From: Conservatibacter flavescens
Lineage (GTDB): Bacteria > Pseudomonadota > Gammaproteobacteria > Enterobacterales > Pasteurellaceae
Assembly: GCF_002795425.1 (NCBI RefSeq)
Contig: NZ_PHHA01000006.1
Span: 43,450-107,449 of the forward strand
Reading direction: 5' to 3'
DNA: 64,000 nucleotides
The position numbers were made by a program, and so were the translations under genes. Below the pieces are notes generated by a model that was not told where the DNA came from, made no database searches, and saw only the letters and a program-made list of their open reading frames with translations. Numbering within the stretch: position 1 is the stretch's first letter; each line of letters begins with the position of its first letter. Of this stretch, positions 34,233 to 44,804 are shown piece after piece.

Positions 34233-34972
34233 CAATCATTCTCCCATTCTTCCCAAATATCTAAAATGGCTTGGTTTTGAATTTCTTGCATTTGCTCTGT
34301 TGTTAAATGAAAAATATCATCCGTAAATTTAGTAGCAAGCGTAATATCCACCACTTCACGAATTAATTGCCTTAAATCATTTTCTGCTTCAGCAATTTGC
34401 ACTGGATTATTGCCTTTATTCCATGCATTTCCTGCATCATGGCTGATTTGTATAAAGATACTTTCAGTCAAATAACAAATCATCATTTTACCAATGACTT
34501 CAACGGTAACGCTATTTTCATCAAAAGTGGTCATTCCTTCCAAAGCTTCTGATAACGCGATATTCATTGCATAACGAATCTTGTCTGAATCACCGTGATG
34601 ACCAGCCAAAAGCTCGGTAATTTGATTGATAACCTCATCGCAAGGCTGACCATTTAAACTGTGTAAATTAACTGAATATTGTTGTTGCTGACCATCTGAG
34701 AAAATGCCAAATAAGCCCGAGCCTGCTTGGGTAATTTTCCCCAGTTTTTGTACAGATATATGCTTGCCACCACTGGCTTTTCTAGCATAATGACCGAGTG
34801 CTTTACGCACACTCTCACGCCCACCACCTAGTACAGCCCTACCAATTGCTTGACGCACTCCCTTTAGCCTCTGCGGAACTGGGATTTGTGGTGGTGTTTG
34901 GTTGTCATCAACCCAAGAAGGCAATAGAGGCGAACGACCATTTGGTCCTACGCTAGATTGTGAAGTACCCAT
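34232..34972 (-). CDS. qatB: QatB, Qat defence system component
   Basis: No enzymatic motif visible. The N terminus MGTSQSSVGPNGRSPLLPSWVDD is the hallmark of QatB, followed by a Gly/Arg-rich stretch (RQAIGRAVLGGGRESVRKALGHYARKASGG) and a helical C-terminal half. After Met removal an N-terminal Gly would be exposed, a plausible modification site for the QueC-like QatC. 246 residues; starts 3 nt after qatA. Confidence 0.88.
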   Translation of the reverse strand: MGTSQSSVGPNGRSPLLPSWVDDNQTPPQIPVPQRLKGVRQAIGRAVLGGGRESVRKALGHYARKASGGKHISVQKLGKITQAGSGLFGIFSDGQQQQYSVNLHSLNGQPCDEVINQITELLAGHHGDSDKIRYAMNIALSEALEGMTTFDENSVTVEVIGKMMICYLTESIFIQISHDAGNAWNKGNNPVQIAEAENDLRQLIREVVDITLATKFTDDIFHLTTEQMQEIQNQAILDIWEEWEND

Positions 34973-34975
34973 TGA

Positions 34976-36742
34976 TTACTCCTTATACCAAGGTGCGTTT
35001 TCTAATCTTTTCTTAAGCCAAAGATAATTAACACCTTTATTTTTTAATTCAATAATAAAACGATTTAAAATTTTTGCACCATCTTCTGAACTTTCTGCCA
35101 ACAAACAAGCCCCCATAAAACCTTCTGGACTTTTATCCCAATTATCCACTTTTCTTAATTGTTCAATTAAGGCTTCCATCACAGAAATTTGCTCAGCCAT
35201 TGTTAATTCCTGAATAGTATTTTTTGTATTTTGTGTACCTGTTCTTGCTGCGATTTTAAGTAAAACGCTTAAAGCTTCTTGGGCGTTTTGAGAAAGTTGA
35301 GCAGTATAAGTATTTAAAGGTATGGTCTCTCTGAATAAATAAATCGCAGCTCGCAAATCAACATCGGATAATTTGGGCTCTAATTTTACCCATTCTTTGA
35401 TAAATGTTTGAATAGATTTATTTTCGGATAGAGTGGATAAGTTCTCCTCATTATCATTTTCTAGCTCTTTTAATAGTTCAGACTTTCCATATCCTTCATT
35501 AATAAGGTGATAAAATTTTGTTACTACATCAGCATCCACGCATCGCTCAAAAATCACTAATTTAGTAATAATTGCTTCATCTAATGGCATTTGACGCTTG
35601 TCTGCAATTTTGGTACGCATTTTAATGGTGTTTAAAATACGTTTCACAATTCTAGGGTTACCATAAATATTGGGTGAATTTGCCAATAAAGGGGCTATTC
35701 TGTTAGCTCGTTCAAAATCTAACAATAGAGCGTGATTATCTTTCTCTCCAATAGTTTCTGCTGCTTGTTCAGGGGTTAAGGATTGATTTTGCCAAGATAG
35801 TTGTAAATGGGTTTCTAAAAATTGACGTAAATTTGCTAATTTTTCGGTAGATAATTGTTGATGAATGGAATACAGCATGTACAAATACGCACGGATTTCA
35901 AGAACACCTGCTTTCGGTACACGAATAGGAATTTGAATGAGTTTGTCCAAATAATCTATTTGATGACGATAAGACAAATCTTTGTAATGCTCTGCAACCG
36001 AATGACGAATCATTTCCTCGTCAGCCGCAATAATAAAAGCGGTGCGATTTAAGAATAAGAATAAACGAATAGCCTCCAATGTTTGAATGGCATTAGCAGG
36101 CAAACATCGGTCAAGATTATCAATTACAATAACTAGCTTTTTATCTAACTCCTGTAATATTTCGCCATATTCTTTTCTAAACGCATCAATTTGTTGTGGT
36201 GGGGTTTGTTTCTCTTTTGCTTTGATAAGATTTCTTCCTGAATCAATAACTTCTTTTCCAGTGTCTACAACTTGCTTACTTTCAGTTTCATCTTGAATGC
36301 CATCCAAAGAATTTTGAGCAGTACCAAATATTTTGGAAACCAAACCAAAAGTAGGAACACCTGCTGCTAAAGCAGCTCCTTCAGCAAGCAAACCTGCTAA
36401 ACGCAGACCATCAATTCTGGCTAATAAATTTTTGGATTTTTGCAAGATAGTTTCTTCACTCTTGGCAGCCTGAATTAAATGATTTGCAATTGTTTCCAAA
36501 AGTGCTGCTCTGGCATCATCAAACCCCTGATAAAGCCAAGCATCAAATTTAATTATAATCCACTCATCAGGTTCGATTTGTTGCTCAATCAAATTTAACA
36601 AGGAGGACTTACCTGCCCCCCAATTACCAAAAATACCTATTGAAACTGGTAGCATAGTTTCAGTTTCCAATATTTCAGTAACAATTTGGGATACTTCACC
36701 AAAATTGAGATAGTCTTCTTTAGATTCGATGTCTGACCACAT
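34976..36742 (-). CDS. qatA: QatA, KAP-family P-loop NTPase of the Qat defence system
   Basis: STAND/KAP-type ATPase. Walker A is GNWGAGKS (residues 39-46), Walker B IVIDNLDRC (205-213), and between them lies a hydrophobic/Gly-Ala insertion (about 113-140, GLRLAGLLAEGAALAAGVPTFG) typical of KAP proteins that touch membranes. The C-terminal half is helical and unassigned. 588 residues. First gene of the operon; its promoter should lie within 36743-36840. Confidence 0.9.
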   Translation of the reverse strand: MWSDIESKEDYLNFGEVSQIVTEILETETMLPVSIGIFGNWGAGKSSLLNLIEQQIEPDEWIIIKFDAWLYQGFDDARAALLETIANHLIQAAKSEETILQKSKNLLARIDGLRLAGLLAEGAALAAGVPTFGLVSKIFGTAQNSLDGIQDETESKQVVDTGKEVIDSGRNLIKAKEKQTPPQQIDAFRKEYGEILQELDKKLVIVIDNLDRCLPANAIQTLEAIRLFLFLNRTAFIIAADEEMIRHSVAEHYKDLSYRHQIDYLDKLIQIPIRVPKAGVLEIRAYLYMLYSIHQQLSTEKLANLRQFLETHLQLSWQNQSLTPEQAAETIGEKDNHALLLDFERANRIAPLLANSPNIYGNPRIVKRILNTIKMRTKIADKRQMPLDEAIITKLVIFERCVDADVVTKFYHLINEGYGKSELLKELENDNEENLSTLSENKSIQTFIKEWVKLEPKLSDVDLRAAIYLFRETIPLNTYTAQLSQNAQEALSVLLKIAARTGTQNTKNTIQELTMAEQISVMEALIEQLRKVDNWDKSPEGFMGACLLAESSEDGAKILNRFIIELKNKGVNYLWLKKRLENAPWYKE

Positions 36743-36839
36743 AAATGACTCTCATTTATCAAATATAGTCTTTATATTTTAACACGCTTTCAACAGACAT
36801 TTTTAATGTTTTATAATTATAAAATATGTGGGAAGTTAG

Positions 36840-36952
36840 AATAAAAATCCGCCCGTAATTAAACCACCCTCAATCCTTAGACATCAATCTAAGTAAAATT
36901 AGGCTAGTTTTTTACCCTTGGGGGACGGTTTATTTACGAGCGGATTTTTATT
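36840..36952 (-). terminator. Large nested hairpin between porin and qatA
   Basis: Two 34-nt arms (36840-36873 and 36919-36952) are reverse complements at about 30 positions, both ending in AATAAAAATCCGC. The 45-nt loop holds a second stem CTTAGA / TCTAAG (36876-36893). As a minus-strand transcript end it would stop the porin message (GGGCGGATTTTTATT on the 3' side). Confidence 0.65.
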
Positions 36953-36967
36953 TACATTGGATAAATA

Positions 36968-38095
36968 TTACCAATACACTCTCAGTCCGATGACTGCAAT
37001 TTTATCTTTGCTGGTTTCCGTTCTAATGTGATTGGTCTCTGTTTTAGCATGGACATATTGTCCTTCCACAAAGGTTTTTACACGAAATGGTTGGCCTTCA
37101 CTTGGTTTAAGGAGGACATATTCTGTTCCAATCATGTATTTATTACGTTTAATTTTGCTATCATTACTGAGGTTATTTTCGCGTTTTGTAACGTGATAAC
37201 CATATTGGGTATAAATATTCCAACTTGGTGTTAAACGATGAAAAATCACAGTTCGTAATTCTCGGTCTGTTGTGCGACGTAAATTCACTGCATTCGTTTG
37301 TTGATTTGAGATAATGCGTTGATCGAGATCTAAACCCAATGTGGTGTTGGCATAGGTATAGGCTGAGCCGATGGAATAGACTGTGCGACTATAGGTCGAT
37401 CCATTGGCATTAGCATAACGTTCGCGATCTGCACCAAAGGCGATGGTTGCTCGTTGTCCTTCGGCTGGTGTCCATTTATAAATAGCGGCACCGCCATAGC
37501 TGTCAATGCGACGATTTGTTCGTTTTGTCATATTGCTATTACGATCAGAGTCAAATCCATAGAATGCGGCTAACGTTAATCCCGGCACACCTTTATAAAC
37601 GTATTGTAGAGCGTTACGCTGGGTGGTGTTGTAGTAGCCATCTGAAATACTCAGTGTGTTCGGTAAATCGGTTTGTTTGACATAATCAGTATAGGCAAGT
37701 TGGTGGCCATAAGTCAGTTCACCGTATTTTTTATGCCCAATACCGGCATAAGCATAATGCGTATAAATATGATCGAAATTGTGCTGAGAACTGGAGCGAC
37801 CATAGCTGTCAGCACCACGAAAACGGAATTGCATACGTCCTACCGCATAGAAATCATCGCTTAGTGCTTGAGTAATTTTAAAACCTACACGAGAGCCATT
37901 ATTCTGAATGGCTTTATTCACGTGTTCTTTTTCAGTACTTGTTGGCGTTTCAGTTTTATTTGATTCGCTACGCCATTGTAAACGTAAGGAACCGTCTACA
38001 TCAATTTTGGTTTTTTCGTTATCAAATAGGGTATAAGCTTGTGCTGAGCTAGTAGTCAAAGCGACTAAAGCGGCAGCCAGGGTCAGTTTTTTCAT
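36968..38095 (-). CDS. Outer-membrane porin (Gram-negative general porin, OmpH/P2-like)
   Basis: Sixteen-stranded trimeric porin family. A signal peptide is clear (MKKLTLAAALVALTTSSAQA, cleavage after AQA), followed by alternating amphipathic strands (VDGSLRLQWRSES, YAVGRMQFRFRGAD, YGELTYGHQLAYTD). It ends IAVIGLRVYW, an outer-membrane beta-signal with terminal Trp where Phe is more common. 375 residues. Single gene; the major-porin role is inferred from family and size. Confidence 0.88.
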   Translation of the reverse strand: MKKLTLAAALVALTTSSAQAYTLFDNEKTKIDVDGSLRLQWRSESNKTETPTSTEKEHVNKAIQNNGSRVGFKITQALSDDFYAVGRMQFRFRGADSYGRSSSQHNFDHIYTHYAYAGIGHKKYGELTYGHQLAYTDYVKQTDLPNTLSISDGYYNTTQRNALQYVYKGVPGLTLAAFYGFDSDRNSNMTKRTNRRIDSYGGAAIYKWTPAEGQRATIAFGADRERYANANGSTYSRTVYSIGSAYTYANTTLGLDLDQRIISNQQTNAVNLRRTTDRELRTVIFHRLTPSWNIYTQYGYHVTKRENNLSNDSKIKRNKYMIGTEYVLLKPSEGQPFRVKTFVEGQYVHAKTETNHIRTETSKDKIAVIGLRVYW

Positions 38096-38223
38096 AATGG
38101 TACATCTCTTAAGTTAAGTAAAGTTGAAGTGAATCTGTTTGATTCTGAAATTTAGCAAGCCAGTATGGTTTTTTCCAATGACTGTTTTGCATGTGATAGT
38201 TTATTTTGTTATAAGGCTGTGAA

Positions 38224-38820
38224 CTATTTTTTGAATTTATGCCACATTTTATCTTCTTGTCCACGCCATAAACGTTGGATATTGTCATGATGTCGGTAAA
38301 TAAGTAGACAGCATACTAATGCAACAGGAAAGGTAAATTCCGGTTTTACCCACCAAACAATAAAAGGGATAATGAGCGCAGTGACAACTGCACTAAGAGA
38401 AGAATAGCCACTGATGAGGAAGACAAGTAGCCAGCAGCCTAGCATTGAGCCGGCAACCGACCACGAAATTGGTGCAATAGAACCAAAAGCCGTTGCAACG
38501 CCTTTTCCGCCTTTGAATTTAAAAAATATCGGGAAAATATGGCCTAGACAAGCACCTAGTGCGACCATTCCGAGTTCAAATTGCGTTAAGCCAAGATAAT
38601 ATCCGCCCCAAACAGGTAACATGCCTTTGAGTATATCGCAAATCAATACACTGATGGCGACACTTTTTCCGCCAATACGCAATACATTGGTTGCGCCGGG
38701 ATTGTGAGATCCTTCGGTGCGAGGATCCGGTAATCCGGTCATTTTACAAATTAAAATTGCACTCGAAATCGAGCCGAGTAAATAGGCAAAAAATAAATAA
38801 AAAATGGCGAAAATACTCAT
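38224..38820 (-). CDS. plsY: Glycerol-3-phosphate acyltransferase PlsY
   Basis: Membrane enzyme that acylates glycerol-3-phosphate from acyl-phosphate. Family motifs: [52 protein letters not shown] at 38820 ([17 protein letters not shown]) gives 198 residues, the family length; the frame runs on to 38871. Divergent from folB with about 100 nt between, an arrangement also seen in E. coli (ygiH/folB). Confidence 0.95.
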   Translation of the reverse strand: MSIFAIFYLFFAYLLGSISSAILICKMTGLPDPRTEGSHNPGATNVLRIGGKSVAISVLICDILKGMLPVWGGYYLGLTQFELGMVALGACLGHIFPIFFKFKGGKGVATAFGSIAPISWSVAGSMLGCWLLVFLISGYSSLSAVVTALIIPFIVWWVKPEFTFPVALVCCLLIYRHHDNIQRLWRGQEDKMWHKFKK

Positions 38821-38922
38821 GAGGCCGACCTTATTTTCACAAGCGAAAAATTTTGTTCGTCTATTGTACATAAAGTTGGTAGCATACGCCTAACAGAATT
38901 TTTAAATAATAAGGGGAAATCA

Positions 38923-39282
38923 ATGATCGATCGTATTTTTATTGAGGAACTGACTGTGTTTGCTCAGATTGGGGTGTATGAGTGGGAGCAACAAATTAAG
39001 CAGCGTTTGATTTTTGACGTGGAAATGGCATGGGATAGCCGTCAAGCTGGAGAAACTGACAATTTAGCTTTTGCGCTTAATTATGCAGAGGTGAGCCAAT
39101 TTATCATTGATTATGTGGAGAGTAAGCCCTTTTTATTGATTGAAACGGTGGCTAACGATGTTGCAAAACAGCTGCAAGATCGCTTTGGTATTTCGTGGTT
39201 ACGTATTAAATTAAGCAAGCCGAAAGCGGTAGCGCAAGCACGAAATGTGGGGATTATTATTGAACGTGGCCAGCTAACATAA
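38923..39282 (+). CDS. folB: Dihydroneopterin aldolase FolB
   Basis: Folate pathway enzyme converting dihydroneopterin to hydroxymethyl-dihydropterin. Typical start MIDRIFIEELTVFAQIGVYEWEQQIKQRLIFDVE and the C-terminal LRIKLSKPKAVAQARNVGIIIER with the catalytic lysine region. 119 residues. Its 3' end overlaps the convergent phosphatase gene by 9 nt. Confidence 0.95.
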   Translation: MIDRIFIEELTVFAQIGVYEWEQQIKQRLIFDVEMAWDSRQAGETDNLAFALNYAEVSQFIIDYVESKPFLLIETVANDVAKQLQDRFGISWLRIKLSKPKAVAQARNVGIIIERGQLT

Positions 39283-39981
39283 GGTTAACAGCTCGGCTAA
39301 ATGCGTTATTTCGACCGTTGGTAATATACGCGCTTGAGGGAAACTATTAAGCCCTTTGTTGCTTAAATTGAGCCAAACAGCTTGATAGCCTGCGGATATG
39401 GCTCCTTGAACGTCGGTTTCTAAATTGTCTCCGATATGCAATATTTCATGAGGAGAAAGCTTAAGCTTTTGAGCCGCTTGTAGGAACAAATCCTGATGCG
39501 GTTTTGCACGTCCGTGTTTACCGCCACAGAGTATTAAATCAAATTGTGTAAAGCCAATTTTTTGTGGATCAACGTTGCCATTTGTGATGGCGATGAGTGA
39601 ATAACGTTGTTTAAGTTGATCTAATATGCTGAAGCTTTGTGCTGGCACATCAATATGATGTCGCCACTGCAAGAAGACCGCCATACTTTGTTGAGAAATT
39701 TGATCAATTTCAACCGCACTTTTTCCTTGTTGTCGCAAGATAGCCTCTATTGTAGCAAAGCGCCATGCGGTAACATCTTCAGCGATTAAGCCGATTTGGT
39801 ATGCGGTTTGTTTTTTCCAATTATGCCAATTTGCTACACTGAGGTTTAATTGACTAAGTTGATTAAATGCCATTAAAAATTGCTGTTCAGCCAAGAGAAT
39901 CACGCTGTGATTTTCATACAAGGTATCGTCAAGATCGAAGCTAATCGCCTTAAATGGTTGCAAATTGCGATAATAAATCAT
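39274..39981 (-). CDS. yigB: HAD-family phosphatase, YigB-like
   Basis: HAD hydrolase with motif [12 protein letters not shown], motif II ITNGN, motif III lysine in [13 protein letters not shown] and motif [11 protein letters not shown]. 235 residues; the sequence resembles YigB, an FMN phosphatase in E. coli. Substrate is inferred from similarity only. Divergent from xseA. Confidence 0.8.
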   Translation of the reverse strand: MIYYRNLQPFKAISFDLDDTLYENHSVILLAEQQFLMAFNQLSQLNLSVANWHNWKKQTAYQIGLIAEDVTAWRFATIEAILRQQGKSAVEIDQISQQSMAVFLQWRHHIDVPAQSFSILDQLKQRYSLIAITNGNVDPQKIGFTQFDLILCGGKHGRAKPHQDLFLQAAQKLKLSPHEILHIGDNLETDVQGAISAGYQAVWLNLSNKGLNSFPQARILPTVEITHLAELLTLC

Positions 39982-40065
39982 GTTTTTTCTCTCTGTGAAC
40001 GGTTGCGAAATTTTATAGCACCCTGTACTATGCGGGCTAATGATTCTGCTATTTTATCAAATACT

Positions 40066-41412
40066 ATGAAAGATGATGCAATTTTTTCTGTTTCCCAATT
40101 GAACGCCCATGCTCGCCAACTTCTTGAGGCTGGATTGGGGCAAGTTTGGTTAACAGGAGAAATTTCCAATTTTAGTCAACCCGTTTCGGGACATTGGTAT
40201 CTTACGCTAAAAGATGAAAATGCCCAAGTGCGCTGTGCTATGTTCCGCATGAAAAACCTGCGTGTTACTTTTCGTCCGCAAAATGGGTTGCAGGTATTGG
40301 TGCGTGCAACAGTGAGCTTATATGAGCCACGTGGTGATTATCAATTGATTATTGAATCCATGCATCCAGCAGGAGAGGGATTGCTACAACAGCAATTTGA
40401 AGCCTTGAAAATGAAATTGGCAGCGGAAGGATTATTTGCGCAACATCTTAAAAAAAATCTACCGCACTTTCCACGAGCAGTGGGGATTATTACCTCTAAA
40501 ACCGGCGCTGCATTGCAAGATATTTTGCATATTTTACAACGACGGGATCCTTGTTTGCACGTCGTGATTTATCCAACAGCGGTACAAGGCAAAGACGCTG
40601 CCACTGAAATAGGACAAATGATTGAACTCGCCAATATGCGACAGGAAGTAGATGTATTGATTGTTGGGCGCGGTGGCGGTTCATTGGAAGATTTATGGTG
40701 TTTTAATGAGGAAGTTGTGGCGCGTGCTATTTTTCATTCAGCTATTCCGGTTATTAGCGCGGTTGGGCATGAAATCGATGTGACTATTGCGGATTTTGTC
40801 GCTGATGTGCGGGCACCAACACCATCAGCGGCAGCGGAATTAGTCAGCCGAGATCAAAACGAATTGCGCAAACAATTAGATTATCAGCAGCAACGTTTAA
40901 TGATCGTATTTGATCGATTATTTCACGAGAAACAACAGCAATTGCAGCGTTTACAATTGCGCTTGCAACATCAACATCCGCAAACTCGATTACATCATCA
41001 ATATCAGCAAATTGGACAATTAAGTTATCGTTTGCGCTTTGCAATGCAACGAATAATCGAAAAAAAATCGGAAAAACAGACCGCGCTTTACCAACGCTTA
41101 CAACAAAATCCGTTACCTTATCGTGTGCAACGGCAACGCCAAGAGATTGAGCAGTTAAAAGTGCGGTTAAATTTTGCCATAAAAAAACAGCAAAGTCAGA
41201 GACTACATATGCTAGGGCATTTGGCTGCAAAACTAGATAGTCTAAGTCCGCTTAAAGTCTTAGCAAGGGGATATGCTATCGCTGAAAATGCGCAAGGAAA
41301 AGCGATAACCCATGCTAAGCAAGTAGAAATTGGTGAGCAAGTAAAAGTACGATTGGCCACAAGTGAGCTATTGGCAAAGGTAGAAGAGATATCGGAAACG
41401 AACGGATCGTAG
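40066..41412 (+). CDS. xseA: Exodeoxyribonuclease VII large subunit
   Basis: Single-strand-specific exonuclease subunit. N-terminal OB domain ([30 protein letters not shown]), catalytic core ([68 protein letters not shown]) and a long Gln-rich coiled coil near the C terminus. I start at ATG 40066 (448 residues); the open frame goes back to 39880 through the neighbouring gene, with no conserved sequence. Confidence 0.95.
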   Translation: MKDDAIFSVSQLNAHARQLLEAGLGQVWLTGEISNFSQPVSGHWYLTLKDENAQVRCAMFRMKNLRVTFRPQNGLQVLVRATVSLYEPRGDYQLIIESMHPAGEGLLQQQFEALKMKLAAEGLFAQHLKKNLPHFPRAVGIITSKTGAALQDILHILQRRDPCLHVVIYPTAVQGKDAATEIGQMIELANMRQEVDVLIVGRGGGSLEDLWCFNEEVVARAIFHSAIPVISAVGHEIDVTIADFVADVRAPTPSAAAELVSRDQNELRKQLDYQQQRLMIVFDRLFHEKQQQLQRLQLRLQHQHPQTRLHHQYQQIGQLSYRLRFAMQRIIEKKSEKQTALYQRLQQNPLPYRVQRQRQEIEQLKVRLNFAIKKQQSQRLHMLGHLAAKLDSLSPLKVLARGYAIAENAQGKAITHAKQVEIGEQVKVRLATSELLAKVEEISETNGS

Positions 41413-41436
41413 GGCAAATAATGCCCCGCCCTTTTG

Positions 41437-42207
41437 TTATGTTTTATTCCAACGTAATGAGACTTCTCCCCCACTAAAACAGGCGAGGCCATTTTCGGTT
41501 GCAATACGGATATAGCCTTTTTCGTCAATACCTTGTTCAATACCGATAATTGTGTGTTGTTCACTGAGAATTGTCACTTCTTCACCAAAAAAAGCATCCG
41601 CATGGATCCATTCTTGTTGGATAGCAGGGCTAATGCCTTCTTGTTCAAATATAGCTAAATAGTGATAAATGTTTTGGATGAGCTGTACCGTTAATTTATT
41701 GCGATCATAATTTGGGATTGCCTCATTGAGATTTGCCCATGCTTGATCGATAGGGGTATTGTCAGTGGGTAATGCTAAGTTTAGTCCTACACCGATGACT
41801 AAATTGATAGCGTTGTTTTTATGATTAGCGATTTCGACTAAAATACCGGCTAATTTTCGTTTGTTGAGTAAGATATCATTCGGCCATTTCACTTCAACCC
41901 AAGCCCCTGCTTTACGTAAAGTCTCTACAATAGCCAAGCCAACAATGGTACTTAAGCCTTCAAGGGATTTTTTAGGATCCCATTGCCAATATAGACTCAT
42001 GATAATTTGTGAGCCAAAGGGGGATTGCCAAGGGCGACCACGCCGACCACGCCCAGCAGTTTGCTGTTCTGCTAAACAAATATCCCCTTTTTTTAGCGTG
42101 GCAATATTGTCTAAAAGATATTGATTGGTTGAATCAATTTTTTCAAAAATAAACAGATTGTACGGTGAAAGTGCGGTTGATAAATATTGAGAATTTAAGG
42201 CTTGCAT
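41437..42207 (-). CDS. birA: Biotin--[acetyl-CoA-carboxylase] ligase BirA, lacking the DNA-binding domain
   Basis: Biotin protein ligase with the loop GRGRRGRPWQSPFGSQIIMSL, the catalytic WPNDILLNKRKLAGILVE and a C-terminal SH3-like domain. At 256 residues it begins directly at the ligase domain (FIFEKIDSTNQYL) and has no N-terminal helix-turn-helix, so it is a monofunctional (class I) enzyme that should not repress biotin genes. Convergent with xseA. Confidence 0.92.
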   Translation of the reverse strand: MQALNSQYLSTALSPYNLFIFEKIDSTNQYLLDNIATLKKGDICLAEQQTAGRGRRGRPWQSPFGSQIIMSLYWQWDPKKSLEGLSTIVGLAIVETLRKAGAWVEVKWPNDILLNKRKLAGILVEIANHKNNAINLVIGVGLNLALPTDNTPIDQAWANLNEAIPNYDRNKLTVQLIQNIYHYLAIFEQEGISPAIQQEWIHADAFFGEEVTILSEQHTIIGIEQGIDEKGYIRIATENGLACFSGGEVSLRWNKT

Positions 42208-42267
42208 ACTGTCTCCGAGTTGTAGGATTTATCCTCTTATAATAGTCTAAAATTTTCATAAAAGACA

Positions 42268-42296
42268 TTCCAAAATAAAAGTGAATCCTGTATAAT
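42268..42296 (+). promoter_or_regulatory. Promoter of guaB
   Basis: -10 TATAAT (42291-42296), 17-nt spacer and a weak -35 TTCCAA (42268-42273). The GC-rich discriminator CCGTCCGC just downstream is typical of promoters under stringent and growth-rate control. Confidence 0.6.
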
Positions 42297-42322
42297 CCGT
42301 CCGCAATATTTTTTAACTTTAA

Positions 42323-43813
<1,491 letters not shown>

Positions 43814-43817
43814 TCAA

Positions 43818-43858
43818 AAGTGCGGTCAGAAATTGCAAAAATTTGCAAAATCTGACCG
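43818..43858. terminator. Uptake-word hairpin after guaB, with foreign-clade flank
   Basis: AAGTGCGGTCAGA pairs with TCTGACCG across a loop of TTGCAAAAATTTGCAAA. The left word is the Haemophilus type, but the GCAAAAATTTGCAAA filling is the context seen around ACAAGCGGT words in the Actinobacillus/Mannheimia clade. Confidence 0.6.
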
Positions 43859-43891
43859 TTTAGTTATTTATGTTCGGAGTATAAAGTAGCA

Positions 43892-44716
43892 ATGAGTGAT
43901 ATTAAACTTTTTGAACAAAAACAGGTTCGTTCAGTGTGGGACGATGAACAAGAAAAATGGTATTTTTCTATCGTTGATATTATTGAGATATTAACTGAAA
44001 GCCCTAACCCTAGAAAATATTGGAGCGTGTTAAAAACTCGCTTGAAAAAAGAAGGAAGTGAGTTGACTACAAATTGTAGTCAACTGAAATTAAAAGCGGC
44101 AGATGGTAAATTTTACAAAAGTGATGTAGCAGACACAGAGCAACTTCTACGTCTTATTCAATCTATCCCATCACCTAAAGCCGAGCCTTTTAAACTTTGG
44201 TTAGCACAAGTTGGGCGTGAGCGATTAGATGAAATGCAAGATCCTGAACAAACTATCCACCGAGCAATGCAAGATTACTTGCAGTTAGGTTATTCAGAAG
44301 ACTGGATCAATCAACGATTAAAAAGTATTGAAATCCGCAAAGAGCTTACTGATGAATGGAAACGTTTGGGAGTTGAAGAAGGGCAACAATTTGCTATTTT
44401 AACGGATATTATCACTAAGGCTTGGAGTGGCAAAACGACCAAAGAATATAAACAACTTAAAGGGCTTAAAAAAGAAAACTTACGTGATAATATGACCAAT
44501 ACCGAGTTAATCTTAACCATGCTTGCAGAAGCCTCAACAAAAGATATTTCCCAAGCGGTTAATCCCGCAACGTTTGAAGAAAATAAAGCGGTTGCCAAAC
44601 AAGGGGGAAATGTTGCCAATGTCGCACGAGAAGAGCTGGAAAGTCGGACAGGGAAAAAAGTGGTTAGTGATCTTTCTGCTAAGAAAATATTGGCGGAGTC
44701 AAAGAAGTTGAAATAA
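43892..44716 (+). CDS. Bro-N / DinD-like protein of prophage-antirepressor type
   Basis: The N-terminal part (VRSVWDDEQEKWYFSIVDIIEILTES, then YWSVLKTRLKKEG) is a Bro-N DNA-binding fold like those in phage antirepressors; the rest resembles DNA-damage-inducible protein D (LDEMQDPEQTIHRAMQDYLQLGYSEDWINQRLKSIEIRKELTDEWKRLG). 274 residues; function unknown. Within this cargo segment it has neither phage neighbours nor a visible SOS box. Its start ATG 43892 has GGAG about 14 nt upstream. Confidence 0.75.
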   Translation: MSDIKLFEQKQVRSVWDDEQEKWYFSIVDIIEILTESPNPRKYWSVLKTRLKKEGSELTTNCSQLKLKAADGKFYKSDVADTEQLLRLIQSIPSPKAEPFKLWLAQVGRERLDEMQDPEQTIHRAMQDYLQLGYSEDWINQRLKSIEIRKELTDEWKRLGVEEGQQFAILTDIITKAWSGKTTKEYKQLKGLKKENLRDNMTNTELILTMLAEASTKDISQAVNPATFEENKAVAKQGGNVANVAREELESRTGKKVVSDLSAKKILAESKKLK

Positions 44717-44804
44717 TGTAGAAAAATGCGGTATGGATTTTGCAAGATTCTTACGGAATTTAACCGATTGTTGCTGGGGAAATAGAGAAAATATAGAGGC
44801 ATAT

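Noticed and set aside
39880..40065. N-terminal extension of xseA
   Set aside because: The stretch runs through the start of the divergent phosphatase gene and has no similarity to XseA; ATG 40066 fits the family.
40844..41230. 128-residue minus-strand frame antisense to xseA
   Set aside because: No ribosome site or recognisable domain; it mirrors the Gln-rich coiled coil of xseA.
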